A DNA stretch of 64,000 nt from Segniliparus rotundus DSM 44985. Lineage in GTDB: Bacteria > Actinomycetota > Actinomycetes > Mycobacteriales > Mycobacteriaceae. The stretch spans positions 421,946-485,945 of the forward strand of contig NC_014168.1 of the NCBI RefSeq assembly GCF_000092825.1. The letters run 5' to 3'. Every line of letters begins with the position of its first letter. Position 1 is the stretch's first letter. The translations under genes and the position numbers were made by a program. The notes below the pieces were generated by a model that saw only the letters and a program-made list of their open reading frames with translations, was not told where the DNA came from and did no database searches. Below, piece by piece: positions 47,148 to 55,138 of this stretch.

Positions 47148-47555
47148 TCACGCGGGCGGCGCGGCGTTCCCGTCCGCCGGGGAGCCGCAGGACACAAAGC
47201 CCAGCCCGTTGCCCTCGGTGACCGTCGTGCCGTTGTGTTGGAGCGCGCAATGGAGCTTGACAGTCCGGTCGACCGGTTCTGTGGTCGCCTCGATCCAGGC
47301 GTGCGTCCAGCCTTGTCCGAGGCGGGCCGTTCTGGTGAACGGCGTCCGCGCGTTCTCCTGCGCCTCGACGCCTCTGCGCTTTCCTGCCCCGCCGCCAGGT
47401 TCGATGTCTTTGAGGTACCGCACCCACACTTCGCTCGAACCCGCCGCGGTGACCGCGTAGACGATGTCGGGCTCGCTCGTGGGCGGTTGCGGCGCGCACC
47501 CCGAGGCGACGAGGCAGGCGGCGGCGAGAAAAAAGGCGCGGGCGCGGGACGGCAT
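47148..47555 (-). CDS. MmpS-like lipoprotein, copy 1
   Basis: A 135-residue lipoprotein with the lipobox LVASGC (Cys near residue 20). The mature domain begins DIVYAVTAAGSSEVWVRYL and has two further Cys in a pattern like the MmpS periplasmic domain (YEV-x-G, a basic linker, C-x-L-x-x-NG, C near the end). It lies six bases after a second gene of the same design. MmpS proteins normally have a membrane helix and pair with MmpL transporters; here there is a lipid anchor and no mmpL nearby. Function is unknown. Confidence 0.68.
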   Translation of the reverse strand: MPSRARAFFLAAACLVASGCAPQPPTSEPDIVYAVTAAGSSEVWVRYLKDIEPGGGAGKRRGVEAQENARTPFTRTARLGQGWTHAWIEATTEPVDRTVKLHCALQHNGTTVTEGNGLGFVSCGSPADGNAAPPA

Positions 47556-47560
47556 CGGAG

Positions 47561-47971
47561 TCAGTTGCTCTCGGCGGTGGCGCTTTTCGGGGCCTCGCAG
47601 GTCACAGACCGCGTGCCGGTTTTCGTCGCGATGACCGCCCCGTCGTGTTTGATCGTGCAGGTGAGCGACGCTGTGTTGTCGTTGGTCCCCGGATCGTTCG
47701 CGTGGATGTTCGCGTGGTCCCAGAAGTCCCCGAGGGTGACTTCTTTTGTGTACGGCACAGCGGCGTAATCCGAACTGCGCCGCGATGGGATTTTCTTCCC
47801 CGCCTTCGGGCGGCCCATGTGCGACAGATAGCTGATCTTGATTTTGCCGCTGACCCCGACCCCGGTGATCTCGTAGGTGACATTGTGGCTGCCGTTGCCG
47901 CGTTCGTGTTTGCCGCAGCCCGAGACCACGAGGCACAGGCTCAGGAGCGCGATGAGGACGGGGCGTCGCAT
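47561..47971 (-). CDS. MmpS-like lipoprotein, copy 2
   Basis: A 136-residue lipoprotein with lipobox LVVSGC. The mature part reads NVTYEITGVGVSGKIKISYL, then LTCTIKHDGAVIATKTGTRSVTC, closely following the MmpS pattern (TYEIFG, ISYF, GCRITVDGK, C). It is probably the ancestor or paralogue of the next gene, with which it shares an operon. No MmpL partner is present in the window, so an independent role, or an MmpL encoded elsewhere, must be assumed. Confidence 0.72.
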   Translation of the reverse strand: MRRPVLIALLSLCLVVSGCGKHERGNGSHNVTYEITGVGVSGKIKISYLSHMGRPKAGKKIPSRRSSDYAAVPYTKEVTLGDFWDHANIHANDPGTNDNTASLTCTIKHDGAVIATKTGTRSVTCEAPKSATAESN

Positions 47972-48030
47972 GGCAGAAGTCTAGCTTCCGGGTCAGGGCC
48001 CAGCGCGCGGCCCGCAGGCCATGCGCGTGA

Positions 48031-48642
48031 TCAGAGCCCGTACAAGTCCGCGAAAGGGTCGTGGGACGGATCCAGCTGCGGTTCGATTTCGCTGTCATCG
48101 GCCGCGGTCTTCGCCGCCGCGTCGCCGCAGAGCGACCGGATCAGGGCGATGGTCATGTCCATGCCCGCCGCCACGCCCGAGGACGTCCAGCGGTCTCGGT
48201 CCTCGACCCAGCGGGCGCGCGGCTCCCACGTCACGTTCTGGCCGTGCTGCGACACAAAGGAGAACAGGGATTTGTTGGATGTGGCGCGGTAGCCGTCGAG
48301 CAGTCCGGCCGCCGCCAGCACCAACGACCCGGTGCACACCGAGGCGACGATCCCGGCGCGCGAGGCATGCTCGCGCAAGATGTCGAGAAACTTTTCGTCG
48401 GACACGAGCGGCCGCGTCCCGGCGCCGCCGGGGAGCAGCAGGATATCGCTCGCGGCAGCGGGTTCATAGGTGCGGTCGGGGTTCACGCTCACCCCTTGCG
48501 CGCTCGCCACCGGCGCACGAGACGGGCCCAGGAACGAGAGGGCGAAATCATCCGGGAGGGCGCTGAGCAACTCGGCCGGGCCGAACACGTCGAGCAGTTC
48601 AAAACCGTCGAACAAGAGAATCGAGACCGATCGCCGCGCCAT
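48031..48642 (-). CDS. DJ-1/PfpI family protein
   Basis: A 203-residue glutamine amidotransferase-like protein. It starts SVSILLFDGFELLDVFGPAE, as in isonitrile hydratase and the GlxA receiver-domain group, and has the nucleophile elbow ASVCTGSLVLAAAGLLDG and RWTSSGVAAGMDM. It lacks the AraC-type DNA-binding domain of GlxA regulators. Isonitrile hydratase is a possible function but is not shown. ATG 48642; it is divergent from the following small gene. Confidence 0.85.
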   Translation of the reverse strand: MARRSVSILLFDGFELLDVFGPAELLSALPDDFALSFLGPSRAPVASAQGVSVNPDRTYEPAAASDILLLPGGAGTRPLVSDEKFLDILREHASRAGIVASVCTGSLVLAAAGLLDGYRATSNKSLFSFVSQHGQNVTWEPRARWVEDRDRWTSSGVAAGMDMTIALIRSLCGDAAAKTAADDSEIEPQLDPSHDPFADLYGL

Positions 48643-48730
48643 GGGGCAACTGTAGCAGCGCTGCGTTTTCACGAGCGCATGTTTTCTCTTTCGGCGGGCA
48701 GAATTAGCTACACAGTAGTAGGGTAGGCCC

Positions 48731-49072
48731 ATGGCAAGCCCCAATGTCGCATTCGATGAGGTCAGGCGTGTTTTTGATGTCACGCTCGCTATTCGGCGGT
48801 CTCGTCATGAGCTCATCGAACGCGCCCAAAGGCTCCCTGGCATGGGCCCAGTGGAACGTGAAGCCCTCCTCGTGGCGCTCCAAGCGAACAGCGACCAGCT
48901 TCAGGCGGTGACCAAAGATGTGCGTGCGCGCATCAAGCGGATGCAAGCGCCCCGGCTGGCCAAGGCCGTGCCCTGTGGGCGGTGTTCGGATCCGGCTTGC
49001 ACTGCGTTTGCGCGCGACTGTTCCTGCGCAACGAAGCCTCGGCGCGACAGCTCGTCACATTGGAAGGCGTGA
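48731..49072 (+). CDS. Hypothetical small protein with C-terminal Cys cluster
   Basis: Not recognised. The 113-residue product has a helical, charged N-terminal part with heptad-like spacing (IRRSRHELIERAQRL, LLVALQANSDQLQAV) and then CGRCSDPACTAFARDCSC, five Cys in 18 residues, which could bind a metal. A GGGTAGG ribosome site precedes ATG 48731. It is followed by the chorismate mutase gene. The coding case rests on the ribosome site and codon character only. Confidence 0.5.
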   Translation: MASPNVAFDEVRRVFDVTLAIRRSRHELIERAQRLPGMGPVEREALLVALQANSDQLQAVTKDVRARIKRMQAPRLAKAVPCGRCSDPACTAFARDCSCATKPRRDSSSHWKA

Positions 49073-49141
49073 GTCAGAGTGGTTCGGCGCATGGTGCGGC
49101 AGAGATCATATTGCGACAGGGGCCAGGGAAGGCGCTACGGT

Positions 49142-49717
49142 ATGACGATGGGCGCTTTATCGAAAACAGTGGCGGCTTTCCTCGTGGCGGGCGCATTCGC
49201 GTGCGGTCCCGTTCCTGCGGCGATGGCCAACGGCGTTGCTGCCGAGCTCGTGGTCCAGGCGGCCGCCGACCGTCTCGCCGTCTCCTCCGATGTGGCCGCG
49301 TCCAAGTGGTTCTCTGGCGGAGCCATCCACGATCAGGCCAGGGCGGATGACGTCCTAGAGGACGCGGCGGAGCAAGGCTCGGCGGCCGGGTTGGACCAGG
49401 ACCGGGTGCGGGCTTTGTTCGAGGACCAAATCGCGGCGGCAGAGGGCGAGGAGTACGCGCGGTTCGCCGAGTGGTCGTTCGACCCGCGCTCGGCTCCCCA
49501 AGCCCCGACCGATCTCTCCAGCGCGCGGGCGCGCATCAACGAAGCCTCGAGCCGTTTGATCCAGGCGTACGCCCAGTTCGCCCAGAAAACGGCGGCCAAA
49601 CCCGCGTGCGGCGCCCAGGTGCGAGCAGCGCTCGCCGCCGAGGTCTCCCGGCGAGGATGGGGAGCACAATGGGCGCGCGGGATGCGCCGCGCCGCCACGC
49701 ATTTCTGCACTGGCTGA
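49142..49717 (+). CDS. Secreted chorismate mutase, AroQ-gamma type
   Basis: Converts chorismate to prephenate outside the cytoplasm. The 191-residue product has a signal peptide (residues 1-27). The mature all-helical domain parallels M. tuberculosis Rv1885c throughout: LVVQAAADRLAVSSDVAASKW with the active-site Arg and Lys, QDRVRALFEDQIAAAEGEEYARF, and two Cys (PACGAQ and THFCTG) that form the disulfide in that enzyme. ATG 49142 follows GGGAAGG. Why an exported chorismate mutase is kept is unknown in this group. Confidence 0.9.
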   Translation: MTMGALSKTVAAFLVAGAFACGPVPAAMANGVAAELVVQAAADRLAVSSDVAASKWFSGGAIHDQARADDVLEDAAEQGSAAGLDQDRVRALFEDQIAAAEGEEYARFAEWSFDPRSAPQAPTDLSSARARINEASSRLIQAYAQFAQKTAAKPACGAQVRAALAAEVSRRGWGAQWARGMRRAATHFCTG

Positions 49718-49734
49718 ACGACCCCGACCGTCCG

Positions 49735-49980
49735 GTTCCTCGTGCTGGCACACGCCTGGTCCACTCCAGTTGCCTTCGCGGGCGCAGCCATGACCCGTAT
49801 CTGCCGACCAGCTCGTCGCGTTTGGCGAGATGGCTGAAAACAAACCGGGCGTGCCGTGATCGAAGGATTGTTCGGGGAAGCCCAGGCTCGTGACATCGGC
49901 TTTGACGACGCTCTCATTTCCAGGCGACCGTCCGGACAGCAACGAGGTGTCGATATCGACGGCGGTCGTTCTTGATCGGC
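49735..49980 (-). pseudogene. Remnant of a SAM-dependent methyltransferase
   Basis: On the minus strand one frame reads AVDIDTSLLSGRSPGN and ADVTSLGFPEQSFD, which resemble the acidic-loop and post-II motifs of class I methyltransferases. After a frame change near 49860 it continues HARFVFSHLAKRDELVGRYG. The Gly-rich SAM motif and the C-terminal half are missing. No start codon or ribosome site is seen. It sits immediately outside the left end of the integrated element. Confidence 0.45.
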
Positions 49981-50012
49981 AATACTGAGCCTCGCTATGT
50001 GAGGCCTCGATA

Positions 50013-50049
50013 TAAAAATGCCCGTTGAGAAAGTGCTCTCAACGGGCAT
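50013..50049 (-). terminator. Intrinsic terminator beside the left att copy
   Basis: Perfect 13-bp stem (50018-50030 and 50037-50049) with a six-base loop. On the minus strand it is followed by TTTTTATA, so it ends leftward transcripts. It lies directly after the copy of the tRNA-Ala 3' end and was probably the original terminator of that tRNA gene before the element inserted. Confidence 0.85.
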
Positions 50050-50053
50050 CCCG

Positions 50054-50081
50054 TTGTGGAGCTGAGGGGACTCGAACTCCC
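50054..50081. repeat. Left attachment-site copy (tRNA-Ala 3' end)
   Basis: TTGTGGAGCTGAGGGGA plus CTCGAACTCCC matches 61767-61794 at 25 of 28 positions in the same orientation, including 17 identical bases. That right-hand copy is the 3' end of an intact tRNA-Ala. The left copy has a damaged T-stem and no 5' half, so it is not a tRNA gene. Confidence 0.8.
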
Positions 50082-50290
50082 GGTGTCCCTGCAGTTCGCG
50101 CCCTGCGATAAGCGATTGCAGGGGAGCGCGGAGATTTTCGGGGCCTTCCGGCTGCTGGTGTTCACGGGTAGTTGGTTGACCGGGTCAACATGGTTTTGGC
50201 GTGGGCGCCAGGCGGTGGGCCGTTCGTCTTGTTGTGGCTCCTCGCGTTCCGCGTGAGGGCTGTCATTCGTCGTCGCTTGGTGCTTTCTTG

Positions 50291-50536
50291 GTGTCGGTCT
50301 ACGACGCGGCAGTGGCTGATGGACTGCAGGACGGCCGCGGGGAGGCGCATAAGCTCTTCGCCTGGCGAGTGGAACGAATCCGTTTGCAGCCGCATGTGGG
50401 AGAGGCCGAAATCGTGCCCTTGTTGCGCGCCGACGAGTCTGGCGTGACCGTCACCGGCTCCCTGTCAACCTCGCTCGTGGCAGAATTCCCCTTCACAATG
50501 GCCATGCCTGAGCATTCGCCCAGATCAGAGAAATGA
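50291..50536 (+). CDS. Possible small gene of unknown function
   Basis: An 81-residue frame (SVYDAAVADGLQDGRGEAHK at its start, then VERIRLQPHVGEAEIVPLL) with protein-like composition. It has no ribosome site before GTG 50291 and no recognisable family. It may be the tail of a longer gene, because a hydrophobic segment lies upstream in another frame (about 50190-50260). The next 262 bases up to the YbaB gene hold nothing recognisable. Confidence 0.25.
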   Translation: MSVYDAAVADGLQDGRGEAHKLFAWRVERIRLQPHVGEAEIVPLLRADESGVTVTGSLSTSLVAEFPFTMAMPEHSPRSEK

Positions 50537-50798
50537 CCGAAAGGGTTCGCATCTTTGCAACACCGCCAAAATCTATGGTTTCGAACAACTGGCCCACTTC
50601 GCCAGTTGGCGCACATAGGCACTGTGTGGTCGTCGATGAAAAATCCCGCCCTGTGTCATCCGGTGGAAATTTTATTCTGACTCCTCCATGACTATCCGGT
50701 TGTGATAGGCACGGCGCAGTCAACTCTTCTGCAGCGCAGGGGGACGGGCTGTTCGCGTCCTGTGAGGCGCGAAGGTCCGCACAATGGCGGAAGACCGT

Positions 50799-51305
50799 TC
50801 ATTTCTTTTGAACGCCCCACCCGTTCGGGCGCCCGTACGAGGGATCATCGTCTTCTTCGTACTCAGGCTCGTGCATCATCGCCTTGGTCACCCTGCGCAT
50901 TGGCGAGACCGGCAACTTGTCGTACTCAATGTTCGCGTCTGGCAGGACCTCGGCGAGAATCTCCCCCGGGGTGGGCAGTTCCCCCAGGTGTTTGCGGAAA
51001 TCGGCCATGGCTTCCAAAGCCTGCTTCCGCGCGTCGTGGGTGGCTGCTTTCGCCGCCTGCACGACCGCTTTCTCAAGGTGGGCCAAATCGACCTTCGGCG
51101 CCCGCTCCCGGTCGAAGCGAAACGTGACGAGCACGCCGTCCGCGCCGCACCGCGCTTGCGCGAGCTTGTCGGGGCTCTGGCCTTTTCCGATGATCTGCAT
51201 CAGATCCTTGCGCAGCGCCACGGCTTCGGCGAACTGGTTCTCCGTGGCCCCGAGGAGATTCTCGGCGCGGGCCTTCGCCGCAGCGGCCTCTTCTTCTGTT
51301 GTCAT
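50799..51305 (-). CDS. YbaB/EbfC-family protein, EspL-like
   Basis: A 168-residue protein with the YbaB layout: an N-terminal helix (residues 5-35), a short beta region (GADGVLVTFRFDRE), and a long C-terminal helix, followed by an acidic tail (YEEDDDPSYG). YbaB proteins bind nucleic acid. A YbaB homologue (EspL) stands beside secreted Esp proteins in mycobacterial ESX-1, and the same neighbourhood is seen here, 27 bases after a large secretion-type substrate gene. It may serve as a chaperone or regulator for those substrates (inference). Confidence 0.72.
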   Translation of the reverse strand: MTTEEEAAAAKARAENLLGATENQFAEAVALRKDLMQIIGKGQSPDKLAQARCGADGVLVTFRFDRERAPKVDLAHLEKAVVQAAKAATHDARKQALEAMADFRKHLGELPTPGEILAEVLPDANIEYDKLPVSPMRRVTKAMMHEPEYEEDDDPSYGRPNGWGVQKK

Positions 51306-51332
51306 ACCTCACCTGCTCACTCTGGTTTCGTC

Positions 51333-53288
51333 TCAACGGGCGCTTGCGGAGCGGTCCATCGCGTCGGAGCCCATATCGCGGCCCGCTTCCCACACATCGT
51401 CGTCCGCCGCGGCGGACTGCGCCTCGTACATCGCCAAAACGTGGTCGCGCTCATCGCGCTCGCCCGGAGTCAAGTCCCCGACGACCGGTTCGGCAGTCTG
51501 AACCGGTCGGACGTTTTGGTCGAACTGTCTCTCAAGGATCGGGGGCGCCGACGCGGCGCGTTGCGGGGGAGCCCCCACCGAGCCCGCTTGCGGACTCACC
51601 GCGCCGCTGGCCGGCTCCACGCTCGGCGACTCGCCCTGCGGCGATGTCGCCGCGAGTGGTGTTCCGGCGGCAGGCGCGCCCGAGCCGAAGCCGCGCAGAT
51701 CGGCGCCCATGTGCCCTGCGGGCGTGTTGGAGATGCCCTGACCGGGCGGGCTGGCCTGCTGGCCCGCTTGTTGCGCCCCTCCGGAGCCGCTGTGGGGGGC
51801 AGGCGGCTGCGCGTGCGCGGAGCCCGCGCTCGATGAGTCGGCGTGCGGGACGGAACTCTGGAGGTTCTCGGTGGGGGTGCGTGTGGTGTGGGGCAATGCG
51901 CCCTCCGGCTGGGGGCCTTGCGTGCCCGGCGGCACAGTGCCTTGTGGTTGCGGCCCAGCGACGGGTTTCTCCTTCGGGCCCTGGAGGTTCTCGGTGGGGG
52001 TGCGTGCGGTGTGGGGCAATGCGCCCTCCGGCTGGGGGCCTTGCGTGCCCGGCGGCACAGTGCCTTGTGGTTGCGGCCCAGCGACGGGTTTCTCCTTCGA
52101 CGCCTCCGCCTGCAGCTTCTCCGCTTTCCCGAACCCGCCCTTCGCGGATTCCAGCCCCCCTTTCACCGGAGCGCCTGCGAGTTTGTCGGTGTCGAAAGGC
52201 GTGTGGTTGATCCCCGCGATCGCGCCTTGCTCTGCAGCGGTCTTCGCGACCTCGGAGGCCATCGACTTTCCGAGGTCTGTGGCAGGCTCTATTGCCGACT
52301 TGAGCCCGGACGACTCGGGGATGCTCTTCGTGGCCGCCGCCGAACCCTTCTCCACGCCTTTGCCGACGACACTGCCCGCGGCTTTCCCCGCCGCGGCGCC
52401 CGCCAGGGTCGCGGGGTCGAACTTCTGCCCGGTCGCCGCCGACGTGATCCCGCCGGTGACGGCCGATCCGGTCACGGCGTCGGCCGCTCCGCCGAGCTGC
52501 TTCGACGCGAATTCTCCGAGCTTTCCGGCTGTTGTCTCGCCGACCTCCACGCCCGCCGCCTTGGCGGCTGCGCCGCCCGCTGCTTGCAGGCCCTTCTCGA
52601 CCGCGCCGCCCGCCACAGCGCCCAGCGGGGCGCCGAGCAACCCTGCCGCCGCGCCGATGCCCGACGTCTTCGCGGCGTCCCGCACGAGGTCCCCGTCGAT
52701 CTTGTCCCTGGTGCCCTTGTCGACCTGGACCTTTTGTGTGACCACGGACGACACAGTCTTCAAAGCGACGTCCTCGATGCCCACGACCGCGGCAATGGTC
52801 GCCGCCCGCATGAGCTTGAGGATCATCTCGCGGGACAGAGTGTTGAACAGCACCTTGGCGGCGGCGATCGCAGCCGCCTCCGCCGCGGCCGAGGCCCCGC
52901 AGGTGAACGGCATCATGGCGATGGCCGTCGCGATCTCGGCGGCCAGCGTCACCAAGGCCGCGATCATCATGCCTTTGGTGTATTCGATGGTGTTGGCCGC
53001 GTCCTTGAGCGCTTTCGCCTGGTTGTGATGCGCGTCCGCGACCTGCTTGAGCTGGTCCGCGACTTTCTGCTCCAAGTCCGCGAGGGCGTCGTGGATTTTG
53101 CCCTCGACGGAGTCTTTCGCAAGGCTCATCGCATCGTTGAACTTCTGCAGGTCCTCCTCCAACGCTTTCGCATATGCCTCGTGCCCCTTCGCCACCTCGC
53201 GAACAGCGTCCTCGTCCCCCTCGGGCCATTGGCCCCCGCCCGCCATCTCGAACACCCACTTCAAGCCGTCAGGTATATGGATCGTCAT
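51333..53288 (-). CDS. CpnT-like type VII substrate with no recognised toxin domain
   Basis: A 651-residue protein. Residues 1-110 match the WXG100-like N-terminal module of CpnT-type proteins (IHIPDGLKWVFEMAGGGQWP, then EGDEDAV). Residues 110-190 are hydrophobic helices (MMIAALVTLAAEIATAIAMM). Residues 200-390 are Gly/Ala-rich. Residues 390-480 hold two copies of a 41-residue Pro-rich unit (KPVAGPQPQGTVPPGTQGPQ). A low-complexity Pro/Ser/Ala region and a charged C-terminus follow, in which no enzyme domain is seen. Its ATG overlaps the stop of the WXG100 gene (ATGA), so the two are coupled, as for EsxEF-CpnT. YbaB follows. Confidence 0.78.
   Translation of the reverse strand: MTIHIPDGLKWVFEMAGGGQWPEGDEDAVREVAKGHEAYAKALEEDLQKFNDAMSLAKDSVEGKIHDALADLEQKVADQLKQVADAHHNQAKALKDAANTIEYTKGMMIAALVTLAAEIATAIAMMPFTCGASAAAEAAAIAAAKVLFNTLSREMILKLMRAATIAAVVGIEDVALKTVSSVVTQKVQVDKGTRDKIDGDLVRDAAKTSGIGAAAGLLGAPLGAVAGGAVEKGLQAAGGAAAKAAGVEVGETTAGKLGEFASKQLGGAADAVTGSAVTGGITSAATGQKFDPATLAGAAAGKAAGSVVGKGVEKGSAAATKSIPESSGLKSAIEPATDLGKSMASEVAKTAAEQGAIAGINHTPFDTDKLAGAPVKGGLESAKGGFGKAEKLQAEASKEKPVAGPQPQGTVPPGTQGPQPEGALPHTARTPTENLQGPKEKPVAGPQPQGTVPPGTQGPQPEGALPHTTRTPTENLQSSVPHADSSSAGSAHAQPPAPHSGSGGAQQAGQQASPPGQGISNTPAGHMGADLRGFGSGAPAAGTPLAATSPQGESPSVEPASGAVSPQAGSVGAPPQRAASAPPILERQFDQNVRPVQTAEPVVGDLTPGERDERDHVLAMYEAQSAAADDDVWEAGRDMGSDAMDRSASAR
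51858..52100. repeat. 123-base in-frame tandem duplication
   Basis: Two adjacent copies (51858-51980 and 51981-52100) inside the CpnT-like gene are almost identical, with one clear substitution (T/C at the tenth codon region). The period is 41 codons. The near identity, even at third positions, points to a recent duplication. Confidence 0.95.
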
Positions 53289-53818
53289 GCCACACCGCCG
53301 TCCGCCTGGCCCGGCGGCTCCACGCCGTCTTCCGCCGCGCTCGTCACCACACCGATACGCCCGAAACGCCCGAAATCGGCATGCGGCAACCTCATCCTCT
53401 CGCCATCCGCGCCCGCGTCCCCCGAATCCGCCCCCGCCCCTTGAAGCGTGTAGCGCGGAGTCGCCGCGTCCGTCTGTTTGTCCACTTGCTGAATGTTGCG
53501 CCCCTCGTCGTTGTCCTTGGACTCGATCTGGTCGGCGGCGTTCAAAATGTTCTTTCCGAACTCGTCGAGCGCCTCGATGTAACCGTCCCCCCCGTCTCCT
53601 TCCGCGAGTTTCTTCAGCGACTCCATGGACTCCTTGTACTTGTCCTTGCCCTCCGCGAATGACTTTCCGAACTTGTCGTGCCCCCACGGCTCGCCACGCC
53701 CCTCCGTCGCGCTCAGAAAAGTCTGATACGACGACCTCACCGACTCGCTCAAGCTCTGCAGATGGTGCCCGGCAGAACGAAACCCGTCGTAGTCCATCTC
53801 GATTTTCCCGTCCGCCAC
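53285..53818 (-). CDS. WXG100-family type VII secretion protein
   Basis: A 177-residue protein. Residues 1-100 form the WXG100 helical hairpin (IEMDYDGFRSAGHHLQSLSE, turn GEPWGHDKFGKSF, second helix to LNAADQIE). An unusual C-terminal extension of about 75 residues is charged and Gly-rich, with no fold recognised. The GTG start follows AAGGAGG at ideal spacing. Its stop overlaps the start of the CpnT-like gene, so the pair probably forms a secreted complex. Confidence 0.85.
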   Translation of the reverse strand: MADGKIEMDYDGFRSAGHHLQSLSESVRSSYQTFLSATEGRGEPWGHDKFGKSFAEGKDKYKESMESLKKLAEGDGGDGYIEALDEFGKNILNAADQIESKDNDEGRNIQQVDKQTDAATPRYTLQGAGADSGDAGADGERMRLPHADFGRFGRIGVVTSAAEDGVEPPGQADGGVA

Positions 53819-54308
53819 GGAAAACCTCCTTGTTTATCCAGTGTTGGCATCGGCGTCCAGTGCTGTCATCGGCGTCGAGCCCACCGCGAAAAACGGGCAA
53901 GACTGGAAAACGCCTTCACGCTACGACTGCACCTGTTCCACTGCCCAGGCTAATCGGAAGTTTCGTCCGGATCGAGGTAAAACAGGATACGTTACAAATA
54001 AGTAACATACGGTCTGTGGTGGTTCTGCGGCATGAAAAAAAACGAATCACCTGGTCTTTTCCGCTGCGCCGCATCCCCGCCAAGGGCCCATGGCCGACCG
54101 ATAATGGCCGCGGCGGCGAGCCTGACAACAGTGTGCCCCAGCCCGTCCGGGGCGCCCTTCGGACTCTCCGATTTTCGCAGTGCGGCGCGGCCGCTCACCA
54201 CGGCGGACGGTCGTCCACTCCGACCGGTGCGCGCAATGCGCAAGCCCGATTTTCGGGCGCCGGTTGCGCGCGGCGGGCCTTTTGGGACCGGTGGGCAAAG
54301 TGGCCTAG
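53819..54308. other. Non-coding stretch upstream of the WXG100 operon
   Basis: 490 bases without a credible gene. It should hold the promoter of the leftward WXG100 operon. GTTAC-n6-GTAAC at 53991-54006 is a small inverted repeat in an AT-rich patch that could be an operator. The right part runs into an IS3 transposase remnant. Confidence 0.45.
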
Positions 54309-54521
54309 GCCTTCGACAAGGCCATGACGGAGTCCTTCTTCGGGACCACGCAGCTCGAACTTCTCGGCCGGCGCGACTGAACAACCCGCCGTGACCTCGT
54401 TCAAGAAGGCTTCGAATACATCGAAGCCTTCTCCAACCCCGCAAGACGGCGCAGCATCCTCGGCGAACGGCCCCCGATGGAATACGAAGCCCTTGCCCAC
54501 GCCGCAGAAAACGTGGCATGA
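54309..54521 (+). pseudogene. IS3-family transposase C-terminal remnant
   Basis: One frame gives ESFFGTTQLELLGRRD, a stop, then TTRRDLVQEGFEYIEAFSNP and RRRSILGERPPMEYEAL. This is the end of the IS3 OrfB integrase core, including the region of the last catalytic Glu. The in-frame TGA stands where the family has Trp. An in-frame TAG at 54306 precedes it, and no terminal repeats are seen, so only a fragment remains. Confidence 0.85.
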
Positions 54522-54687
54522 TCCCGGAAAGGCAGTCCGGGAAAACGGGGACGGGTCAATGATCCCGAATCAGCGAGTGCGCCATGATCCTGCGGGCGCG
54601 CAATATGAAACCCTCGATGACCGCCTGAGGACCGAGCGTTTTAGCCATAACCACACTGTAGACATAGAGACGGACAGTCCGTCAGGA

Positions 54688-55101
54688 ATGGCGACGAGTC
54701 AGGCAGGTGCACGTTATGCGAGGATCTTCTTCGTGGAAGAAAACACAGGGTCGCAGGAAGAGTCTCGGAGAGCGCGGACGTTTGCTGGTAGCTGCGCGGC
54801 GTTGGTGAGCTTCGCGATGGCTACAGCGTTCGCGGTGGCCGCGCACAGTATCGCTGTTTGGGGCCTTGGTGGTGTCGATCCCACCTCCTACGCGTACGCC
54901 TCGTACGAGAATTCCGCCCTGGCAAAGGGAGCGAACCAGGTCAAGGCGGATTTGCTATGGACCTCAGGAGCCTTGTTTGTGCTGGGGCTTTTTCTTTTGT
55001 GGGCTGGCCAGACAAAACGCAAGGCCGCGCCGTTCGTCCTGGAGATCATGACGGGTCTCGCCGCTGCTGTCGCGGTCGTCGCCATCTGCGTATGCGCCTA
55101 G
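54688..55101 (+). CDS. Hypothetical membrane protein
   Basis: Not recognised. The 137-residue product has a soluble start of about 30 residues and three hydrophobic segments (CAALVSFAMATAFAVAAHSIAV; SGALFVLGLFLLWAG; VLEIMTGLAAAVAVVAICVC). The ATG at 54688 has AGGA directly upstream. The frame is open back to 54391, but that part overlaps the transposase remnant in another frame. Confidence 0.6.
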   Translation: MATSQAGARYARIFFVEENTGSQEESRRARTFAGSCAALVSFAMATAFAVAAHSIAVWGLGGVDPTSYAYASYENSALAKGANQVKADLLWTSGALFVLGLFLLWAGQTKRKAAPFVLEIMTGLAAAVAVVAICVCA

Positions 55102-55138
55102 CCAACTGGGACCTCACCAGGCTGGATCTGTGCGCCGA

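Noticed and set aside
50054..50430. tmRNA (ssrA) on the minus strand, because the tRNA-like 3' end resembles the end of tmRNA
   Set aside because: No tmRNA 5' half, no tag-peptide frame ending in ALAA and no matching acceptor strand were found within 400 bases. The copy of the real tRNA-Ala at 61.8 kb explains it better.
54032..54394. Plus-strand frame of 120 codons between the WXG100 operon and the IS3 remnant
   Set aside because: Composition is Arg/Pro/Ser-rich without domains, it has no ribosome site and it overlaps the transposase remnant in another frame.
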